This document shows, in pieces, positions 49,637 through 53,429 of a stretch of DNA of 53,429 nucleotides (position 1 is the stretch's first letter; every line of letters begins with the position of its first letter). The DNA comes from Thermoplasmatales archaeon. Its GTDB lineage: Archaea; Thermoplasmatota; E2; UBA202; JdFR-43. The DNA is taken from assembly GCA_014361245.1 (NCBI GenBank), contig JACIWB010000004.1:1-53429 (forward strand). Direction: 5' to 3'. The notes under the pieces are model-generated. The model was not told where the DNA came from, made no database searches, and worked only from the letters and a program-made list of their open reading frames with translations. Made by a program: the position numbers and the translations under genes.

Positions 49637-50261
49637 ATTTACCAAGCAGATATTTTATCCTTTTCCTCCTAAAGAAATCCTCTCTTTCAATTTCCTCAAG
49701 TTGCCTTTCTATATAAGAAATAGTATTTAAAAGGCGGGGTATGAATATATATTCAAGAGCATTTACTCTTCTTTTTGTTTTCTCTATCTCTCTTCCAAGC
49801 AACTGTATGCTTGCTTCTATTTGAGCTATCTCAACTATTTTATTCAGTAACTCTTCCGCTTTTTTAACAGATTCATCAAACTCGCTTGATGTTGAAAATA
49901 AACTGTAAGAAATTTCCTCCTTTTCATCCATACTGAATTCTGGAATGCTAACCCCCATAATATTTTTATTGCTTAAATTCAATTTTCTTTCCCTATAAAT
50001 TGTTTCAGCAAGCCTTTTTACCTTTACCCCGCCTAATACCATTTCCGCTTTTATTATTGCTTTTAAAGCATCATCTATCAATTTTTCAAGCTCCTTTCTT
50101 TTTTCCTTCCTCTTTTTTATAAGATCAAGAAAAGAGGTTACAAGAGCATCTCTTTTTTCTGATAAAAGCTTATGCCCTTTAACAGCTAACTCCTTCCTCT
50201 TTCTGACCTGCAAAAGCTCCATCCTTGTTGGCTTAACATCTTCTATAACTTCCTTTGTCAT
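49626..50261 (-). CDS. atpD: V/A-type ATP synthase subunit D
   Basis: 211 aa. Long coiled coils with [25 protein letters not shown] at the start and [14 protein letters not shown]-like end ([19 protein letters not shown]), diagnostic of subunit D, the central rotor stalk. ATG overlaps the atpB stop (ATGA). Confidence 0.95.
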   Translation of the reverse strand: MTKEVIEDVKPTRMELLQVRKRKELAVKGHKLLSEKRDALVTSFLDLIKKRKEKRKELEKLIDDALKAIIKAEMVLGGVKVKRLAETIYRERKLNLSNKNIMGVSIPEFSMDEKEEISYSLFSTSSEFDESVKKAEELLNKIVEIAQIEASIQLLGREIEKTKRRVNALEYIFIPRLLNTISYIERQLEEIEREDFFRRKRIKYLLGKYED

Positions 50262-51619
50262 GCTCTATAATATTTCTCTATGTACCTTTCATCTATTTTC
50301 TTAAGTTCGCTTTTTGGCAATATTGAAATAAGTTTCCATCCCAAACTGAGGGTTTCTTCAAATGTTCTATCCTCGTCTCTCTCCTGCCTGACAAATTTAT
50401 CTTCAAATTCATCCGCAAATTCAAGATATTTTTTATCTCTATCAGTAAGAGCTTCCTCCCCAACAACCGCAACAAGGTCGCGTAAATCGCATCCTTCAGC
50501 ATAAGCAGCATATAACTGATTTGATAGAGCATGATGGTCTTCTCTTGTTTTTCCCTTTCCTATTCCCTCCGCCATCAGGCGAGATAAAGAAGGTAATACC
50601 GCAACTGGAGGATATATACCTTTATTATGCAATTCTCTCGACAAAACAATTTGCCCCTCAGTTATATAGCCTGTTAAATCTGGAATTGGGTGGGTTATAT
50701 CATCATCGGGCATTGTTAGAATCGGTATCTGAGTTATCGAGCCCTTCTTCCCAATTATTCTCCCCGCTCTTTCATAATTTTGTGCCAAATCAGTATACAT
50801 GTATCCAGGATATCCCCTCCTTCCAGGAACTTCCTCACGAGCAGCAGATATCTCACGCAACGCCTCCGCATAATTTGTCATGTCAGTTAGTATAACAAGT
50901 ACATGCATTCCCTTGCTGAAAGCGAGATATTCAGCAGTTGTGAGAGCGACCTTTGGGGCAATAAGCCGTTCAATTGATGGGTCATTTGCAAGATTTAGGA
51001 AAAGAATGCTCCTTTCTATAGCCCCAGTTTCCTCAAAATCTTTCATAAAAAAGTCCGCTTCTTCCGCAGTTATACCCATCGCACAGAAAATCACAGCAAA
51101 ATTCTCCTGCCCTATTTTTGCCTGCCTTGCTATCTGGGCGGCAAGCTCATTATGGGGCAAGCCAGCGCCGCTGAAAATTGGCAATTTTTGCCCCCTTACA
51201 AGAGTATTCATTCCATCAATTGTTGAGATTCCTGTTTGTATGGGGTCGCGAGGATATTCTCTCGATGATGGATTTATTGGATAACCATTCACATTCCTTA
51301 TTTCATCTGGTATTGGAGGAGGAGAGCCATCTATGGGAGAGCACATTCCATTGAATATTCTTCCTAACATATCAACTGTTACACCTATTTCCATCGGTTT
51401 TCCAGTAAAAATTACTGATGTATTTTTTACATCCAAGCCACGAGTTCCTTCAAAAACCTGAACCACTGCTTTTCCTTCAGCTGCTTCCAAAACTTGCCCT
51501 ATTCTCTCGCCTTCTCCCTTTATTTTTACAATTTCTCCATATCCTACTTCACCAATTCCCTCTACAATGAGCAAAGGACCCTTTATTTCTTTTACTGTTG
51601 AATATTTTGTTGCTTCCAT
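50258..51619 (-). CDS. atpB: V/A-type ATP synthase subunit B
   Basis: 453 aa from ATG 51619, about 25 bp after an AT-rich box (51636-51650); an ATG at 51637 lies upstream. Non-catalytic subunit: the P-loop position is [20 protein letters not shown]. Other hallmarks are [34 protein letters not shown] (shown in part) and a normal C-terminus. The neighbour upstream is purH, not atpA, so the usual A-B-D order is broken here. Confidence 0.95.
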   Translation of the reverse strand: MEATKYSTVKEIKGPLLIVEGIGEVGYGEIVKIKGEGERIGQVLEAAEGKAVVQVFEGTRGLDVKNTSVIFTGKPMEIGVTVDMLGRIFNGMCSPIDGSPPPIPDEIRNVNGYPINPSSREYPRDPIQTGISTIDGMNTLVRGQKLPIFSGAGLPHNELAAQIARQAKIGQENFAVIFCAMGITAEEADFFMKDFEETGAIERSILFLNLANDPSIERLIAPKVALTTAEYLAFSKGMHVLVILTDMTNYAEALREISAAREEVPGRRGYPGYMYTDLAQNYERAGRIIGKKGSITQIPILTMPDDDITHPIPDLTGYITEGQIVLSRELHNKGIYPPVAVLPSLSRLMAEGIGKGKTREDHHALSNQLYAAYAEGCDLRDLVAVVGEEALTDRDKKYLEFADEFEDKFVRQERDEDRTFEETLSLGWKLISILPKSELKKIDERYIEKYYRA

Positions 51620-51652
51620 TGAGAAGTAATGTTTCATTATTTTTAAGTTTTA

Positions 51653-53146
51653 TCAATGGAGGAAGCATCTCTGCCCGGTGAACACCATTATCAAGCCATG
51701 CTCATCTGCCGCTTCTATAACTTCCTTATCTCTTATTGAACCCCCTGGCTGAACAATTGCTCTAACTCCTGCTTTTGCAGCTTCATCAACAGCATCTCTG
51801 AAAGGAAAGAAGGCATCTGATGCCATTATTGAGCCCTTTATTCTTTCCTTTCCCTTATATGTTGCAATCCATACAGCATCAACTCTTGATGTTTGTCCTC
51901 CTCCTATCGCAACGGTGCTTTTATCCTTCACAAAAACAACAGCATTTGACTTGACATGCCTTACGCATTTTACAGCAAAAACCATGGAGGAAATATCCTC
52001 CTTGCTTGGCTTCTTCCTGCTCACAAATTCCCATTCTTTTGGATTTATTTTTTTAACATCCTTCTCCTGCAGAAGAAGCCCACCACACACACTTCTTACC
52101 TCAATTTCCTTTTTTCTTTTCTCTTTTCCTAACCTGCGTATCTGCAAAATCCTCAAATTTTTTTTGCCACTGAATAACTGCAGAGCTTCTTTGGCAAAAG
52201 AAGGAGCTATTATAACTTCTAAAAAAATTTTCATCATCTCTTGTGCAACTTCTTCATCAATTTTCCTATTTACTGCAACAATTCCTCCGTATGGCGAGTA
52301 AGTGTCGGTTTCAAAAGCTTTTTTCCATGCATCATTTATTTTTTCAGATGAGGCAATCCCGCAGGGAGTTGCATGCTTCACAATAACAGCAGTTGGCTCA
52401 TCAAATTCCTTAAGACATTCAATTGCATGATTTGCATCAAGAATATTGTTATAGGAAAGCTCCTTTCCCTGAAGTTGAATTGCATTTGAAATGCATGCAT
52501 AATTAAAATTTTCTTTTACATAAAAAGATGCTTTTTGATGAGGGTTTTCTCCATATCTCAAATCCATTTTTTTCACATAAGGAAGGCATAACATTGAAGG
52601 AAATTTTTTTTCATATTCTTTAACTATCATAGCATCATAATATGCTGTTCTCTGCAAAGCTTCAATCGCAAATTTTAACCTTATTTTTTCATCAAATCCC
52701 TTGCCCAAATATTTTTTTGCTTTTTCATATTGAGATGGACTCGATATAACAACAACTCTTCTCCAGTTCTTGGCGGCGGCTCTCACCATTGCGGGTCCGC
52801 CAATGTCCATTTCATCTATGCCTAACTCATATGGGTAAAAGTTGCAGACAACCATATCAACTGGCTCAATTTTGTTTTTTTTCAATTCCTCTATTTCCTC
52901 ATCTCTTGCGAGAATTGCTGAGTGCAATCCTGTGCTCAAAGTTTTTATTCTCCCTCCAAGCAATTCTGAAAAACCTGTATAGCTTGAAACACTCTCCACC
53001 TTTATTCCTTTTTGCTCGAGATATTTTCTTGTTCCATCAGATGCATATACCTTAACTTTATTTTTTAACAATTCCCTGCAAAAATTTTCAAGCCCACTTT
53101 TATCATAAACACTTACAATAGCAACTTTTGGCAACATTTTTTTCAT
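51653..53146 (-). CDS. purH: Bifunctional AICAR transformylase/IMP cyclohydrolase PurH
   Basis: 497 aa. N-terminal MGS-like IMP cyclohydrolase domain ([34 protein letters not shown]) and C-terminal transformylase domain ([55 protein letters not shown]). Does the last two steps of IMP synthesis. Bacterial-type PurH is found only in part of the archaea; others use PurP and PurO. ATG 53137 is an alternative start. Confidence 0.95.
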   Translation of the reverse strand: MKKMLPKVAIVSVYDKSGLENFCRELLKNKVKVYASDGTRKYLEQKGIKVESVSSYTGFSELLGGRIKTLSTGLHSAILARDEEIEELKKNKIEPVDMVVCNFYPYELGIDEMDIGGPAMVRAAAKNWRRVVVISSPSQYEKAKKYLGKGFDEKIRLKFAIEALQRTAYYDAMIVKEYEKKFPSMLCLPYVKKMDLRYGENPHQKASFYVKENFNYACISNAIQLQGKELSYNNILDANHAIECLKEFDEPTAVIVKHATPCGIASSEKINDAWKKAFETDTYSPYGGIVAVNRKIDEEVAQEMMKIFLEVIIAPSFAKEALQLFSGKKNLRILQIRRLGKEKRKKEIEVRSVCGGLLLQEKDVKKINPKEWEFVSRKKPSKEDISSMVFAVKCVRHVKSNAVVFVKDKSTVAIGGGQTSRVDAVWIATYKGKERIKGSIMASDAFFPFRDAVDEAAKAGVRAIVQPGGSIRDKEVIEAADEHGLIMVFTGQRCFLH

Positions 53147-53181
53147 GATTAATAAAAATCAATAAAAAAACTTTTCGTGAG

Positions 53182-53255
53182 CGGGCTCGAGGGGATTCGA
53201 ACCCCTGGCCAACAGGTTAAGAGCCTGCTGCTCTACCTAGCTGAGCTACGAGCCC
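53182..53255 (-). tRNA. tRNA-Lys(CUU)
   Basis: 74 nt on the minus strand: acceptor GGGCTCG/CGAGCCC, D-arm GCTC/GAGC, anticodon loop CTCTTAA (anticodon CTT), T-arm AGGGG-TTCGAAT-CCCCT, discriminator G. No intron. A TATA-like stretch lies at about 53273-53283. Confidence 0.95.
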
Positions 53256-53336
53256 AGTAAAAAATAAAAATGGATATAAAAATTTGTCTGAAGGTGTAGA
53301 GGCACTTTAAGAACTTGAAAATTTGAAAAATAAGAA

Positions 53337-53429
53337 ATGCTATACAAACTAATAGAATTAGTTAGAAAAAATATTTTTTTCTGGAAAAAGAAAAAGATAG
53401 AAATTATGATTGCCATCATTCTTTACTAT
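53337..53429 (+). CDS. Start of an unidentified ORF, cut by the window edge
   Basis: 31 codons open to the end: MLYKLIELVRKNIFFWKKKK then IEIMIAIILYY. The basic helix followed by a hydrophobic stretch resembles starts of some transposases, but too little is visible to decide. Confidence 0.35.
   Translation, partial: MLYKLIELVRKNIFFWKKKKIEIMIAIILYY

Overview
The window looks like part of an AT-rich euryarchaeal chromosome, most likely a Thermoplasmatota-type, protein-degrading heterotroph; this placement is an inference. Supporting points are a four-subunit 2-oxoacid:ferredoxin oxidoreductase, archaeal-type Ogg2, an archaease-RtcB pair, V/A-type ATPase B and D subunits, tRNAs without an encoded CCA, a bulge-helix-bulge tRNA intron, and many genes whose TATA-like box lies about 25 bp before the start codon, as expected for leaderless archaeal mRNAs.

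Left host part (1-16.78 kb): a decayed transposase; porGDAB (411-3206) with an ogg2 gene coupled behind it; a secreted beta-helix protein, a PHP phosphoesterase and metG on the minus strand; a large secreted NosD-like protein; a DUF362/ferredoxin protein; the minus-strand group archease-rtcB-DUF92; and a Cas4-like nuclease with an inserted membrane domain, just before a tRNA-Arg(CCU) gene.

Provirus (16809-38898, about 22 kb): a tailed (Caudoviricetes-type) archaeal provirus inserted in the 3' half of tRNA-Arg(CCU) and bounded by perfect 75-bp direct repeats. All its genes lie on the minus strand. From right to left: the catalytic part of a tyrosine integrase, a probable control region, holin-like proteins, small and large terminase, portal, Mu F-like minor head protein, protease/scaffold, HK97-type capsid, fibre proteins, connector and tail-completion proteins, tail tube, tail chaperones G/GT with a T-TTT-TTT slippery site, tape measure, hub, a coiled-coil membrane protein, a DUF4352 membrane protein, small early genes with a metallophosphatase, and finally the N-terminal piece of the integrase. 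The two integrase pieces read the 75-bp repeat in the same frame, so excision should rebuild one 326-residue gene: an N-terminal ribbon-helix-helix domain, 25 codons made of antisense tRNA sequence, then the recombinase. This is an SSV-like integrase partition. The tRNA carries a 30-nt intron in its T-loop that is present in both att copies and, being a multiple of three, keeps the integrase frame open.

Right host part (38.9-53.4 kb): a plus-strand run of papain-like protease, lamin-tail/phospholipase-D-like protein and rhomboid protease meets a minus-strand pair of gingipain-like protease and presenilin-like protease. It is followed by hisS (divergent from the gingipain gene around one palindromic TATA box), an NfeD-slipin pair, another secreted beta-helix protein, a small membrane protein with atpD-atpB, purH, tRNA-Lys(CUU), and the start of an unidentified ORF at the window edge.
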